NCBI RefSeq assembly: GCF_040371545.1
Contig: NZ_AP029048.1
Location: 558,001-622,000, forward strand
Source of the DNA: Synechococcus sp. M16CYN
GTDB taxonomy: Bacteria > Cyanobacteriota > Cyanobacteriia > PCC-6307 > Cyanobiaceae
Length of the DNA: 64,000 nt
Reading direction: 5' to 3'
How positions within the stretch are numbered: position 1 is the stretch's first letter; every line of letters begins with the position of its first letter. A program made the position numbers and the translations under genes. Below are positions 38,679 to 48,433 of this stretch, piece after piece. Below the pieces are notes generated by a model. The model searched no databases, had not been told where the DNA came from, and saw only the letters and a list, made by a program, of their open reading frames with translations.

Positions 38679-40372
38679 TTAGCAGGGATGCCGGCTACAG
38701 CCAAACGCAACGCAGTAAGACGATCAGGCGTGATGTTTTGATTAGGCAAGCGGTCTGTGAGCTTCAGCTTTTGGAGTCGATTTTCTGTACTGCCAGAGGC
38801 ACCTACGAGAAACACTTGACGACCCACTTCCATAGCCTCCTTAACAGCATTTTCCAGCGCAATCGCCGCAGTCACTCCAAGGTGAGACACTTCAGAGAGA
38901 TCGAAAACAACAGCTTGACAGGCTCCGATGGCGTTGTGCTCTCGGGAAATAGCCTTAGCCACACCAAAAATCATTGGACCTGCGAGTTGGAAAAGTAATA
39001 CCTTGCCAGAAGCCTGATCCAGAAGGACTTGTTCCTCATTACTTAGTTCAACATCATCATCAGCTGTGCTAATCGTCTTCACTTTTTTGGATTGCAATGA
39101 GCTCATCCGATCGATTGTGAGTACGTTTGCGACAAACACGCCGATTCCTACCGCAGTGATTAGATCTACCAACACAGTAAGCACTATCACTCCGTAAGTA
39201 ATCACAGCTGCCTTCAAAGACAAATGGTGGGCTCGTTTTAAAAATTCCCAATCGATGATGTCGATGCCGACTTTTACGGCAATGCCGGCGAGTACAGCTA
39301 AGGGAATCCGGGAGGCTAATGGAGCGGCTAACAGCACCACCAGCATCAGAATCATCGCTCGAACAATGCCTGAGAGGGCAGTACGTCCGCCAGTCTGAAT
39401 ATTTACCACAGTTCCCATGGTGGCCCCAGCTCCAGGCAAGGCTCCAAATAGCCCCGCCGTCACATTGGCGAGGCCTTGTCCAATTAATTCTTTGTTGGAA
39501 TCGTGTTCCGTACGAGTAAGGCTATCTGCAACAACAGAAGTTAGTAAAGCATCGATGCAACCAAGCATTCCCAACACCGCGGCATCAACTATCATGAGGC
39601 GCATCTGACCGATTGAAAACGTTGGAAGATGCAGTTCCGGGAAGGCTGCTGAGAATTCAGGAATGGTTCGCAGTTCGGCTGCGGAGAAGAAGGTCAGTGA
39701 CAACACTGTGCCTAAAACGAGGGCCAAGAGTTGTGGAGGACATAATCGTTTGACTGATTGGGGGGTTAACCACAACACGAGGAGGGTGATTCCAGCCAGG
39801 GCTAGTTCCCAGATTTGTGTACCCTCGATCAAAGCCGGCAACTGACTCAATGTTGCCATCACCCCACCTTTTGGTGAGGCTTGACCCAAAAATGGTCCCA
39901 GCTGCAGCAGCACTAAAATGATACCTATACCGGACATGAAGCCCGAAATAACTGTGTAGGGCATCATCGTGACGTAACGACCCAATCGGAAAAGTCCGAA
40001 CAGGATCTGGAAGATGCCTGCCAAAACACCGACGGTGAAGGCCATTGCCAATGCTTGTTCAGGCGAATCAGCAGTGGCGGTAAAGCTGATAATGACCGAG
40101 GTGAACACGACCGTCATCGGACCGGTGGGTTCGGAAATCAGGGTTGGAGTCCCTCCGAAGAGGGATGCAACTAAACCAATGATTACAGCTCCCCAAAGGC
40201 CTGCAGCGGCTCCTGCCCCCGACGCAATGCCGAAGGCCAATGCCATCGGCAAAGCAATCACAGCAGCGGTTACTCCTCCAAAGACATCGCCTCGGAGATT
40301 TGTGACGTTGATTCGATTCAGCAAATCCTGACCTTGCCCTGTGGTTAACGACTTTAGATCGATTCTTGGCAA
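38675..40372 (-). CDS. bicA: SulP-type sodium-dependent bicarbonate transporter BicA
   Basis: Low-affinity, high-flux Na-dependent bicarbonate importer of the carbon-concentrating mechanism, in the plasma membrane. The 565-residue protein closely follows characterised BicA sequences: ALPMALAFGIASGAGAAAGLWGA in the first spans, GTPTLISEPTGPMTVVFT, and the central SVVADSLTRTEHDSNKELIGQG signature. A cytoplasmic STAS domain occupies roughly residues 430-550 (VLLFQLAGPMIFG, then VVFDLSEVSHLGVTAA). It is coupled to pyrC downstream and divergent from a cation antiporter gene 30 bases away. Confidence 0.94.
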   Translation of the reverse strand: MPRIDLKSLTTGQGQDLLNRINVTNLRGDVFGGVTAAVIALPMALAFGIASGAGAAAGLWGAVIIGLVASLFGGTPTLISEPTGPMTVVFTSVIISFTATADSPEQALAMAFTVGVLAGIFQILFGLFRLGRYVTMMPYTVISGFMSGIGIILVLLQLGPFLGQASPKGGVMATLSQLPALIEGTQIWELALAGITLLVLWLTPQSVKRLCPPQLLALVLGTVLSLTFFSAAELRTIPEFSAAFPELHLPTFSIGQMRLMIVDAAVLGMLGCIDALLTSVVADSLTRTEHDSNKELIGQGLANVTAGLFGALPGAGATMGTVVNIQTGGRTALSGIVRAMILMLVVLLAAPLASRIPLAVLAGIAVKVGIDIIDWEFLKRAHHLSLKAAVITYGVIVLTVLVDLITAVGIGVFVANVLTIDRMSSLQSKKVKTISTADDDVELSNEEQVLLDQASGKVLLFQLAGPMIFGVAKAISREHNAIGACQAVVFDLSEVSHLGVTAAIALENAVKEAMEVGRQVFLVGASGSTENRLQKLKLTDRLPNQNITPDRLTALRLAVAGIPAK

Positions 40373-40402
40373 AGCAGAATTCTCCTAGGTACGCAGTTGC
40401 TT

Positions 40403-41521
40403 ATGCCTGAATTCCTGCGGTCAACGATTCAAGTTTTGGTCGGCATCGCCTTTCTCTTTGGCGGGGGTGAACTGTTTGTTCAAGGGTCGGTTGCTTTAGC
40501 AGTGATCTTCGGTATCCCTCAGCTGGTGATCGGTCTTACCGTTGTGTCACTGGGTACTAGCGCCCCTGAGTTATTCGTCAGCCTCAATTCAGTCTTGCAA
40601 GGCTCCGATGCCCTGGCTCTCAGCAATGTAGTTGGTAGCAACATTTTCAATGTGATGGTGGTTCTAGGTAGCAGTGCTTTGGTACTGCCACTTCATGTAG
40701 AAAGTCGACTGGTGCGTCGCGATGTACCTCTAATGATTGCCGTCTCTGCTGCGGTATGGGGAATGGCCTCCGCTGGACGCGTAACTTGGCAGGCTGGATT
40801 GTCTCTGGTGCTCGGCCTCATGATTAACACCATCTGGGCAATTAGAACCGCCAGGGAGCAACTAAATGACAATGAAAATGTCGAAACAGAGATTGAAGAG
40901 GATAAAGCAGAAGGCGGATGGAATCTGGCCGCGTTTCAGCTAATCGGCGGCATCGCTGTTCTCACAATTGGATCAAGAGTTCTTGTGCATGGTGCAACCA
41001 GTGTTGTATCTCTGCTCGGAGTAAGCGAAGAAGTTATCGGTTTGACAATCGTTTCTGCCGGTACATCAATGCCGGAACTAATTACTTCGCTGGTGGCTGC
41101 CCTACGTGGTCGAACTGATTTAGCAATCGGCAACGTTGTGGGGAGCTGCTTGCTGAATCTAATGCTTGTACTAGGTGGTACTGCGTTGTTCGCAACGGGG
41201 CGAGGGTTAAATGTGACTCCAGAACTCATCAACGAAGACTTGCCGGTGATGCTGCTCACTAGCCTGGCTTGTCTTCCAATTTTCTGGACAAGAGGACAAA
41301 TCAGTCGCCTCGAGGGGGGGCTGCTACTTGGTTTATATGGACTTTACCTGATTGATAATGTGCTCCCGAGAACCCAACTCTCTAACTGGACTGACGAATT
41401 CCGCTTAGTGATGCTTTGTCTTGTTCTACCAACTGTGGTGATCATGATTGCCATGCAAGCCCTTATTTACTGGCGGAATACCAGATCAAAGATTGACTTC
41501 CCCAACATTCAAATAAAGTAG
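40403..41521 (+). CDS. Calcium/sodium antiporter family (CaCA) membrane protein
   Basis: Na+/Ca2+ or K+-dependent exchanger with ten to eleven spans. Two internal repeats carry the ion-binding motifs: VVSLGTSAPELFVSLNS with SNVVGSNIFN in the first, and IVSAGTSMPELITSLVA with GNVVGSCLLN in the second. An acidic loop (NDNENVETEIEEDKAEGG) sits between them. The ATG at 40403 is preferred over a TTG at 40397. Its start faces the bicA start, so the two share an intergenic region of about 30 bases. Exporting Na+ could support BicA; the ion specificity is inferred only from the family. Confidence 0.9.
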   Translation: MPEFLRSTIQVLVGIAFLFGGGELFVQGSVALAVIFGIPQLVIGLTVVSLGTSAPELFVSLNSVLQGSDALALSNVVGSNIFNVMVVLGSSALVLPLHVESRLVRRDVPLMIAVSAAVWGMASAGRVTWQAGLSLVLGLMINTIWAIRTAREQLNDNENVETEIEEDKAEGGWNLAAFQLIGGIAVLTIGSRVLVHGATSVVSLLGVSEEVIGLTIVSAGTSMPELITSLVAALRGRTDLAIGNVVGSCLLNLMLVLGGTALFATGRGLNVTPELINEDLPVMLLTSLACLPIFWTRGQISRLEGGLLLGLYGLYLIDNVLPRTQLSNWTDEFRLVMLCLVLPTVVIMIAMQALIYWRNTRSKIDFPNIQIK

Positions 41522-41562
41522 TAACTAGAAACTGATAGTTCAAATCAGTCGACCCATTTACC

Positions 41563-42936
41563 CTATGACATGGTGACAAACTCTTCTGACACGGAAGGGT
41601 GCAAGGCCATGGTTCGGTCGAAATCAGCCTTGGTAGCGCCCATACCAACGGCAATCGCTGCCATCTGAATAATTTCAGCTGCATGTTCGCCCACCATATG
41701 GCATCCAAGCACCAATTCTGTTTCACGCCTTACCACCAGCTTGAGTAAACAAAGGGGTCCTGTAGCAGGTAAAGCACGTGCCATCGATCGAAAGCGGCAG
41801 CGGTATATCAAGACTCCATCGGCGCTGTACCGGGCGATGGCATCTTCTTCAGATAGTCCCACCGTGGCTAGCTCAGGATTACTGAACACGGCACTCGCAA
41901 CCAAGTTATGGTCGACCTTTCGATGACGATTTGAGAAAACACTGTCGGCGAAAGCTCGACCCTCATCGATGGCGACGGGAGTAAGATTTACTCGATCAGT
42001 AACATCTCCAACCGCATAAATATGAGCCATTGACGTGCGGGATTCTGCATCCACCTGTATTCGTCCCTCCTGTACTGCAATATCAGCACGTTCAAGCCCG
42101 AGTCCTTGGAGCCAAGGCCTTCGTCCAGTGGCCATTAGAATTGCATCACAGGGCACGCTGCCTCCTTCGGAGAGAAGCGCACTGAGCTGACCAAATGTTC
42201 CCCTTACGGCAGCTACACTGCTTCTGAACAGTACCTCAATACCGCTCTCATGCATCCCGTCAAGTACGGCAGCAGCTAGTTCCTCGTCAAACCCTCGAAG
42301 CAAGCGGCGACCTCTCACCACTTGGGTGATGGCGACTCCCAAGCCCTGAAGGATGCACGCAAATTCACAGGCGACGAAACCTGCGCCTACCACGATCATG
42401 CGTTTGGGGAGATCGGTGAGCTTGAATATGTCATCACTCACCCAAGTGTACTCAATCCCGGGAATCTCTGGGCGAACCGGCCGCCCACCCACAGCGATTA
42501 AGAACTTGGCTGCAGATAGTTGCCTCTCCACAGCACCGCCACGTTCGACCGAGATCCCAATGGTATTGGGATCCATGAATTGCCCCCACCCGGTCACTAG
42601 TTCAACCCCCGCTTTGTCGAGAAAGTCAAGGTGTAATGCGTTGAGCCGATCGACCTCCGCACGTACACGTCGGAAGAGTTCGGATACATCGGATCGAACA
42701 GTACCAAGAGTGAGGCCGTACGCAGAACCGTCCCTCAGCTGATGACGCGCTTGAGCTCCGTAGACGAGTAGCTTTTTCGGTACACAACCGCGAATTACAC
42801 AAGTGCCGCCAACGCGATCGCCTTCAACAATCGCTACTTTGGCACCATAACGTGACGCCCGCTTTGCCGCCGCTAAACCGCCGGAACCGGCCCCAAGCAC
42901 AACAAGATCAAAAGGCGATTCCATGGGTAGCGTCAC
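41563..42936 (-). CDS. gor: Glutathione-disulfide reductase
   Basis: FAD enzyme that regenerates glutathione with NADPH. The 457-residue protein has the FAD loop GAGSGGLAAAKRASR, the redox disulfide in GGTCVIRGCVPKKLL, an NADPH loop VVGAGFVACEFACIL, and the dimer-interface segment near the C-terminus with the catalytic MALHPSVSEEF. It could start at the ATG four codons in (42924). It is divergent from a glutathione S-transferase homologue, 147 bases away, consistent with a shared thiol-defence role. A 9-bp hairpin lies inside at 42553-42573. Confidence 0.95.
   Translation of the reverse strand: MTLPMESPFDLVVLGAGSGGLAAAKRASRYGAKVAIVEGDRVGGTCVIRGCVPKKLLVYGAQARHQLRDGSAYGLTLGTVRSDVSELFRRVRAEVDRLNALHLDFLDKAGVELVTGWGQFMDPNTIGISVERGGAVERQLSAAKFLIAVGGRPVRPEIPGIEYTWVSDDIFKLTDLPKRMIVVGAGFVACEFACILQGLGVAITQVVRGRRLLRGFDEELAAAVLDGMHESGIEVLFRSSVAAVRGTFGQLSALLSEGGSVPCDAILMATGRRPWLQGLGLERADIAVQEGRIQVDAESRTSMAHIYAVGDVTDRVNLTPVAIDEGRAFADSVFSNRHRKVDHNLVASAVFSNPELATVGLSEEDAIARYSADGVLIYRCRFRSMARALPATGPLCLLKLVVRRETELVLGCHMVGEHAAEIIQMAAIAVGMGATKADFDRTMALHPSVSEEFVTMS
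42553..42573. repeat. 9-bp hairpin inside gor
   Basis: GATCCCAAT and its exact complement flank the loop GGT. Short enough to be chance, but it joins the longer hairpins elsewhere in coding DNA. Confidence 0.9.
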
Positions 42937-43083
42937 TGCTTACATTCCCGTTAATTATCGGTTTAGAGATGAGTTGATTAGTGAAGAAAAATTTTGATGA
43001 TTGCCGGTTGGAAGATTGAACCCAAGGAATAATTACATACCAAGTTACACTATTGAGCTGGCGGAGCCTTTGCTTTTTTCTTT

Positions 43084-44316
43084 ATGTTCTCTCCTTTAGC
43101 TTTCGCCAATCCGTTGAGCTGGCAAGAGCTGTTGAGACGTGCTGCCCCTGAACAAGAGCGCGTACAGGGAGTTACGAATGCTCAATCTAATCTGCGTTTA
43201 TTTGGTCACGATTTTCAAAGCGTACGAGTTATCCTCTATCGAGATCACCATGCTTGGTGTCCTTACTGTCAAAAGATCTGGCTTTGGTTGGAATTTAAAC
43301 GGGTTCCCTACATAGTTCACAAGGTCACTATGCGTTGCTATGGAACCAAGGAACCCTGGTTTTTGAGAAAAGTTCCCTCTGGCATGCTTCCAGCTCTTGA
43401 AGTTGACGGGCAATTGGTTACGGAAAGTGATTCGATCTTGCTTTGTCTCGAGGAAAAATTTGGACCTCTTGGCCATTCTATGGTTGATCGCAATTCCCTG
43501 GAACTACGCCAATTAGAACGGTTATTGTTTCGTGCCTGGTGCATTTGGCTTTGTACGCCCGGGCTGACACTTCATCAGCAAAAGCAGGCGAAGGAACAGT
43601 TCAAAAAAATCGCCCAGCGCCTTGAAAAAGAACTAGAAACCACCCCTGGTCCATGGCTTCGAAGTGACGAGCTTGGAACGATCGATCTAGTGTTTGTTCC
43701 TTATTTGGAGCGGATGAATGCCTCCCTAGCCTACTATAAGGGGTATCGGCTGCGACGTGAACACCCCTACATCGATCGTTGGTTCCGCGCTCTGGAGTCG
43801 TTAGACAGCTACCGAGGCACTCAGAGCGATATGCACACCCACGTTCACGATCTACCGCCACAAATGGGGGGGTGCTGGACAGACGACACGCCACTCGCTG
43901 CTGATCTCGCAGCTCGAATCGATCGCGGAGAAGGACTAGGCGAGGACGAAGCCGTTTGGCCGGAAGATAGCAATTGTGGTCAGGCTGCCATAGCTTTGGG
44001 GAGGGTGCTGCGGCATCGGCGACAGTTGCTGAGACGCAACCCGTTAGGCAGCGAAGGGTTTGACCTCCCTTTACGTTGTGCACTCACTTGCCTCATAACT
44101 AGTGATGCTTGTCAACCACCCCGGGGCTGTGCAGCCGCATTACGTCACTTACGCGATCGAATTTCAGTTCCACGCGACATGCCTTTACCTGCGGGACGCC
44201 TCTTGCGCCAAGCTTTGGAGGTCACTGCTGCGCTGGATGGACCCCAACAAGCCAAACGACTAGGCGTGCGTGACCGCTTTGATCAAGACCCCAGAGACTT
44301 TTTAAACCGACAATGA
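43084..44316 (+). CDS. Glutathione S-transferase family protein with extra C-terminal domain
   Basis: A 410-residue protein. The thioredoxin-like N-terminal domain carries the glutaredoxin-style motif WCPYCQKIWLWLE near residue 60 and the cis-Pro region KVPSGMLPALEVDG, with ESDSILLCLEEKF completing the glutathione-binding fold. The helical GST C-domain follows. The last 150 residues (about 255-410) form an extension beyond ordinary GSTs, with four cysteines and many arginines. The active-site CPYC suggests thiol-transferase activity rather than classic conjugation. It faces gor divergently. Confidence 0.87.
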   Translation: MFSPLAFANPLSWQELLRRAAPEQERVQGVTNAQSNLRLFGHDFQSVRVILYRDHHAWCPYCQKIWLWLEFKRVPYIVHKVTMRCYGTKEPWFLRKVPSGMLPALEVDGQLVTESDSILLCLEEKFGPLGHSMVDRNSLELRQLERLLFRAWCIWLCTPGLTLHQQKQAKEQFKKIAQRLEKELETTPGPWLRSDELGTIDLVFVPYLERMNASLAYYKGYRLRREHPYIDRWFRALESLDSYRGTQSDMHTHVHDLPPQMGGCWTDDTPLAADLAARIDRGEGLGEDEAVWPEDSNCGQAAIALGRVLRHRRQLLRRNPLGSEGFDLPLRCALTCLITSDACQPPRGCAAALRHLRDRISVPRDMPLPAGRLLRQALEVTAALDGPQQAKRLGVRDRFDQDPRDFLNRQ

Positions 44317-44448
44317 CGAAACTACAATAGGGACATTTTTTGTGAGCAGGCGCGTCGCCCCAGTTTATGTTTACCAAATTGCACTAAGACTCCCCGCACG
44401 CTAGCTCGGATCTGCTTTATTCATATCTCAAATATTGCAAATTTCTGA

Positions 44449-44474
44449 TGCACTGAGAAAACGCTTGCAGTGCA
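44449..44474. repeat. Inverted repeat downstream of dnaA
   Basis: TGCACTG and CAGTGCA pair perfectly across a 12-base loop, 27 bases beyond the dnaA stop. There is no T-run on the dnaA strand, so it is not a standard terminator; it could stabilise the mRNA end. Confidence 0.4.
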
Positions 44475-44501
44475 ATAGGCCCTATTAGATAGCGACTTGA
44501 T

Positions 44502-45902
44502 TCAACGTTTGCTTCGGGAATCAATTTGTAGCAGATCGCGCACCTTTTGTATTTGACTAGCTAACCGTGGATCTGTGGCTAATTTCTTCTCTACCTGCCC
44601 AATAGCGTACATCACCGTCGTGTGATCTTTGCCGCCAAAGGTATCGCCGATTCGAGGGAGACTTAAATCTGTGCCTTGCCGCATCAGATACATTCCCACT
44701 TGACGCGCCTGACTAACGGTGCGTCGACGAGTACTACTGCACATTTCCTCTGTAGTGACGGCAAACACCTCAGAAACCTTATCGATAACCTGCTGAGGAG
44801 ACACCTCCATACCTTGATCGGTTGGATCGAGCATCGGTGCCACTGATTCCACGGTCATAGGCAGCCCTGTGATCGAAGCAAAAGCCACAGCACGGGTAAG
44901 TGCTCCTTCTAATTCACGTATGTTGGATGTGAATCGTCCAGCTATGTACTGAATAAGATCTCTGGGTAAAGTCATTTTCTCTTGCTCGGCCTTCCTCTGA
45001 AGGATTGCCATCCGCGTCTCTAGATCAGGAGATTGAATATCGGCAATAAGCCCCATCTGGAAGCGAGAGATCAGGCGCTGTTGTAAGCGAGGGATCTGGC
45101 TGGGTGGACGATCACTAGCGATGACTACCTGACGGCCAGCCTCATGGAGGGCATTGAAGGTATGAAAAAACTCCTCCTGGGTGTATTCCTTGCCTTCAAT
45201 AAACTGGATATCATCCACCAAAATCAGGTCAGCAGCACGATAGCGGTTGCGAAAAGCCTGCATACCGTCTTTGCGAATCGCTTGGATCAGATCATTTGTG
45301 AATGTTTCAGTCGACACATACGCCACCCGTGCGTCGGGCTTGATTTCAAGGTGGTAGTGACCGATGGCTTGCATCAAATGGGTTTTTCCTAGACCCACAC
45401 CTCCACAAATGAACAATGGATTGAACTCGTGACCAGGAGCTTCTGCTACCGCTAAAGCGGCTGCGTGGGCCATGCGGCTATTCGGACCCACGACAAATCG
45501 TCCAAATACATGGCGAGGATTAAGTGCTGGCAACTGTCGGCGCTGTTCACTGAGTCGTACCGGATTCAAATCTCTGAGAATTTCAGTAGCCTTATTACCT
45601 TCTGTCAGGGCCGCATTGGCAACTGACTTAGGCCTAGTCAAGACTGTTTCGGAGAGTACGGTTACCTGAATAGCTCTACCACTGATGCTGCTAGCCATCT
45701 CAGCAATAGTAGGAAGCAGCTGTTGGCGTAAGCGAACACTAGTGAAGGGATTGGGCGCTAACAGTTTCAATTCGCCATCGATAAAGCCGCTGCATCCAGT
45801 AGGACGGATGAAAGTCTCAAAAGTAGGCTTGCTGAGCTTGTCTTGCAATTTCTGTCGCACTTTGGACCAAAGCTCGTCGCCCGTTTGCACCAAAACCGCC
45901 AT
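44502..45902 (-). CDS. dnaA: Chromosomal replication initiator DnaA
   Basis: AAA+ protein that melts the replication origin. The 466-residue protein is complete: N-terminal interaction domain, Walker A in [16 protein letters not shown], Walker B in [14 protein letters not shown], and the C-terminal DNA-binding helix-turn-helix with the DnaA signature [12 protein letters not shown]. It is divergent from the deg protease gene. I found no cluster of DnaA boxes (TTATCCACA) nearby, and dnaN is not adjacent, so there is no sign that the origin is here. Confidence 0.97.
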   Translation of the reverse strand: MAVLVQTGDELWSKVRQKLQDKLSKPTFETFIRPTGCSGFIDGELKLLAPNPFTSVRLRQQLLPTIAEMASSISGRAIQVTVLSETVLTRPKSVANAALTEGNKATEILRDLNPVRLSEQRRQLPALNPRHVFGRFVVGPNSRMAHAAALAVAEAPGHEFNPLFICGGVGLGKTHLMQAIGHYHLEIKPDARVAYVSTETFTNDLIQAIRKDGMQAFRNRYRAADLILVDDIQFIEGKEYTQEEFFHTFNALHEAGRQVVIASDRPPSQIPRLQQRLISRFQMGLIADIQSPDLETRMAILQRKAEQEKMTLPRDLIQYIAGRFTSNIRELEGALTRAVAFASITGLPMTVESVAPMLDPTDQGMEVSPQQVIDKVSEVFAVTTEEMCSSTRRRTVSQARQVGMYLMRQGTDLSLPRIGDTFGGKDHTTVMYAIGQVEKKLATDPRLASQIQKVRDLLQIDSRSKR

Positions 45903-45976
45903 GCTTTTAAATGGCGAATCTACGCATGTTGACGAGCTCTGGCGGTTTTAAATACTGCAGCAGCGAAACAGTCACA

Positions 45977-47107
45977 ATGAATTATCTTCTTCGCTGGGTC
46001 GGATTTGCTCTGATCGGTACAACACTGTCCTCGTGCAGCTTGATCAAATCTCAACTGGGATTGCGTCACGACAGCTCACAGTTGACCCCTCCTGTTGTGG
46101 TGAACGACAAGCCACAAAGCGCACCGCTGCAACCGGGAGAAAATGTGATTGTGAGAGCAGTAGATCGGGTAGGACCAGCCGTTGTTCAAATTGACGTTGT
46201 AAAGAAGGTCAACAACTCTCTCAACAGCATTTTTGGAATCGGACCGTCTACACAGCGTCAGCAGGGACAGGGATCTGGCTTCATTATACGCAGTAACGGT
46301 TTGATTTTGACTAACGAACATGTCGTCCGTGGGGCTAATCAAGTTGCTGTCACTCTTCCAGATGGGCGCAGCTTCAAGGGAAAGGTACTCGGAGGAGATC
46401 CCATTACGGATGTGGCGGTGGTGAAGGTGGTGGCCGATAGTCTGCCGGTAGCCTCTCTAGGCAACTCTGACAACCTGAGACCAGGGGAATGGGCAATTGC
46501 CATCGGTAACCCCTTCGGCCTCAATAATACCGTGACAGCAGGGATTATTAGCGCCGTCGATCGAACTAATGCCGTGGGAGAAGGCCAACGCGTGCCTTAC
46601 ATCCAGACTGATGCAGCCGTAAACCCAGGGAACAGCGGCGGGCCGCTGATCAATGCGGTCGGCCAAGTAGTCGGCATCAACACAGCTATCAGGACAGCAC
46701 CGGGAGGAGGTCTCAGCTTTGCTGTACCGGTTAATCTTGCCAAGCGCATTGTTCAGCAAATTGTGAGTACGGGACAAGCGTCCCACCCCTTCATTGGCAT
46801 CCAACTACGCAACCTGACGCCGCGACTGGCTGAAGAAATCAATGCTGCGGGCAGCGGCTGTAAGGTGCCAAAATTTAACGGGGTCATGATAACGGATGTA
46901 GTGCCAAATACACCCGCTGCGAAAGTTGATATTCGCCGGTGCGACCTAATCCTAGGTGTTGATGGGAAATCCGTGCGAAATTCTACAGAGGTGCAACTAG
47001 CTGTCGACCGTGGTCAAGTGGGAAGGCCGATGCTACTTAGGCTGAGACGTGATGGCAATGAGATTACGGTGGAAGTGCGGCCGAAAGAACTACCGCGTCG
47101 CAATTAA
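45977..47107 (+). CDS. Deg/HtrA-family serine protease, lipoprotein-like N-terminus
   Basis: Periplasmic or lumenal quality-control protease, 376 residues from ATG 45977. The N-terminus (LLRWVGFALIGTTLSSCSL) ends in a lipobox-like LSSC, so it may be membrane-anchored. The catalytic triad is visible: His in LTNEHVVRG, Asp in ITDVAVVKV, and Ser in NPGNSGGPLIN. One PDZ domain follows (about residues 275-370, with GVMITDVVPNTPAAK). An upstream in-frame ATG at 45911 would add 22 polar residues before the signal and is rejected. It corresponds to HhoA/HhoB/HtrA; which one is unclear. Confidence 0.93.
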   Translation: MNYLLRWVGFALIGTTLSSCSLIKSQLGLRHDSSQLTPPVVVNDKPQSAPLQPGENVIVRAVDRVGPAVVQIDVVKKVNNSLNSIFGIGPSTQRQQGQGSGFIIRSNGLILTNEHVVRGANQVAVTLPDGRSFKGKVLGGDPITDVAVVKVVADSLPVASLGNSDNLRPGEWAIAIGNPFGLNNTVTAGIISAVDRTNAVGEGQRVPYIQTDAAVNPGNSGGPLINAVGQVVGINTAIRTAPGGGLSFAVPVNLAKRIVQQIVSTGQASHPFIGIQLRNLTPRLAEEINAAGSGCKVPKFNGVMITDVVPNTPAAKVDIRRCDLILGVDGKSVRNSTEVQLAVDRGQVGRPMLLRLRRDGNEITVEVRPKELPRRN

Positions 47108-47108
47108 G

Positions 47109-47750
47109 GTGCCGCGTGTCGTAGTGATGGCTCGTTGGCCGGCACCAAACCGCTGTAAGCGGCGTTTAGAGTCTGATCTGCAACACCACTCTGGGCTGCT
47201 TCAAGCCGGTGAGTGTGTGATGCGCATCCAACGCCAGCTGAGTATCCATACTGCCAGGGTACTTTCCCTTATGGAGGCCAACGGGGAAATCGAAACAACT
47301 TTGGCGGTTAGTGGACTTGAGCTTAAAGCCGCCCGTCGATGGGGTCAAAATCTTGGCCTAAGTGATATACAACTGCAAGGAGGTGGCAGTTTAGGTTGCC
47401 GGATTAAGCGCCAGCTTCTATCAGCACGGCACAGCAAACTCAGCACCCTATTTATAGGGACCGATTTACCAGACCTAAATGCTGTTGATCTTCGATCGGC
47501 CATAGCACACCTTCAGACGAAGGATCTAGTGATTGGTCCCACAGACGACGGAGGTTATTGGTTAATTGGATTTGGACCAAGCTTGATATATCGCCCACAG
47601 CACTGGCCTTTAGTAGGAATTCCTTGGGGTAAGGCCAACGTACTGGATGTCACCATGACGCAAGCTAAGCACAATGGTTTGCGTACCGCTTCAATCGCAC
47701 AGCGTAGTGATCTTGATCGCCTTACAGATTTGAGTCGATGGCAGGGCTAA
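47109..47750 (+). CDS. TIGR04282-type glycosyltransferase (DUF2064)
   Basis: Nucleotidyl/glycosyltransferase-like protein, 213 residues from GTG 47109, directly after the deg stop. Its N-terminus VPRVVVMARWPAPNRCKRRL matches the DUF2064 nucleotide-binding signature, followed by FIGTDLPDL and IGPTDDGGYWLIG. Proteins of this family occur next to the TIGR04283 family and are linked to arsenosugar synthesis. A longer frame starting at 47049 overlaps deg by 59 bases and is not favoured. The 13-base overlap with the following gene shows coupling. Confidence 0.85.
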   Translation: MPRVVVMARWPAPNRCKRRLESDLQHHSGLLQAGECVMRIQRQLSIHTARVLSLMEANGEIETTLAVSGLELKAARRWGQNLGLSDIQLQGGGSLGCRIKRQLLSARHSKLSTLFIGTDLPDLNAVDLRSAIAHLQTKDLVIGPTDDGGYWLIGFGPSLIYRPQHWPLVGIPWGKANVLDVTMTQAKHNGLRTASIAQRSDLDRLTDLSRWQG

Positions 47751-48424
47751 GTGTGGTGATTCCTACCCTCAATGAGGCGAGGTACCTTCCTCTTCTATTG
47801 GCAGATTTGCATCGGTGGCGAGATAGTTCACAAATCATTGTCGTGGATGGTGGCAGTACAGATCGAACTATCCAGGTGGCCCTTCAAGGAGGGGCCATCG
47901 CTGTGCAGAGTCCAATCAAGGGGCGAGGTCAACAACTGAAATGGGGAATTCAGTTTGCACAAAACAGCTGGCTATTAGTGCTGCATGCCGACAGCCGCTT
48001 GAGCGTCGACTGGGTTAATCAAGTCGCAAAGGTCCAAGCCTGCTGCCTTCCTCGCCGCGCGGCTTGGACCTTTGCCTTTCGCATTGATGAACGGCGACCG
48101 ATGCTGCAGTTGCTGGAGTGGTGCGTGAATATTCGCAGTCGTTGGAAACAGATACCGTACGGAGACCAAGGTCTTCTGATCCATCGTAGTTTGTACGACT
48201 TGTCGGGAGGGTACCGACCGTTGGCGCTGATGGAAGACCTTGACCTGGTGTTAAGGCTACGGCGAATCAGCCGGATCGGAATTTTGGGGTGTGCTCTTAC
48301 TACTAGTGGACGGAGTTGGAAAAAGAGGGGTGTGCTGAAAACAGCTTGGCGTAATGCGCAACTACGACAGCGTTGGACTAATGGTGATAGCCCAGACCAA
48401 CTCTTAGAAGTCTACAGGAGCTAA
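47738..48424 (+). CDS. TIGR04283-type family 2 glycosyltransferase
   Basis: A 228-residue GT2 enzyme with SVVIPTLNEARYL, the metal-binding VDGGSTDRT, LLVLHADSRL in place of the usual DxD, and the acceptor-side YGDQGLLI and MEDLDLVLRL. Together with the preceding DUF2064 protein it forms the pair associated with arsenosugar or related modified-sugar synthesis; no arsM or radical SAM partner is in this window. The gene contains a 15-bp inverted repeat at 48026-48075. Confidence 0.85.
   Translation: MAGLSVVIPTLNEARYLPLLLADLHRWRDSSQIIVVDGGSTDRTIQVALQGGAIAVQSPIKGRGQQLKWGIQFAQNSWLLVLHADSRLSVDWVNQVAKVQACCLPRRAAWTFAFRIDERRPMLQLLEWCVNIRSRWKQIPYGDQGLLIHRSLYDLSGGYRPLALMEDLDLVLRLRRISRIGILGCALTTSGRSWKKRGVLKTAWRNAQLRQRWTNGDSPDQLLEVYRS
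48026..48075. repeat. 15-bp perfect inverted repeat inside a glycosyltransferase gene
   Basis: GCAAAGGTCCAAGCC (48026-48040) pairs exactly with 48061-48075 across a 20-base spacer. The arms encode VAKVQA and AWTFAF, so the repeat is not a protein-level repeat. Confidence 0.95.
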
Positions 48425-48433
48425 ACCAAATGC

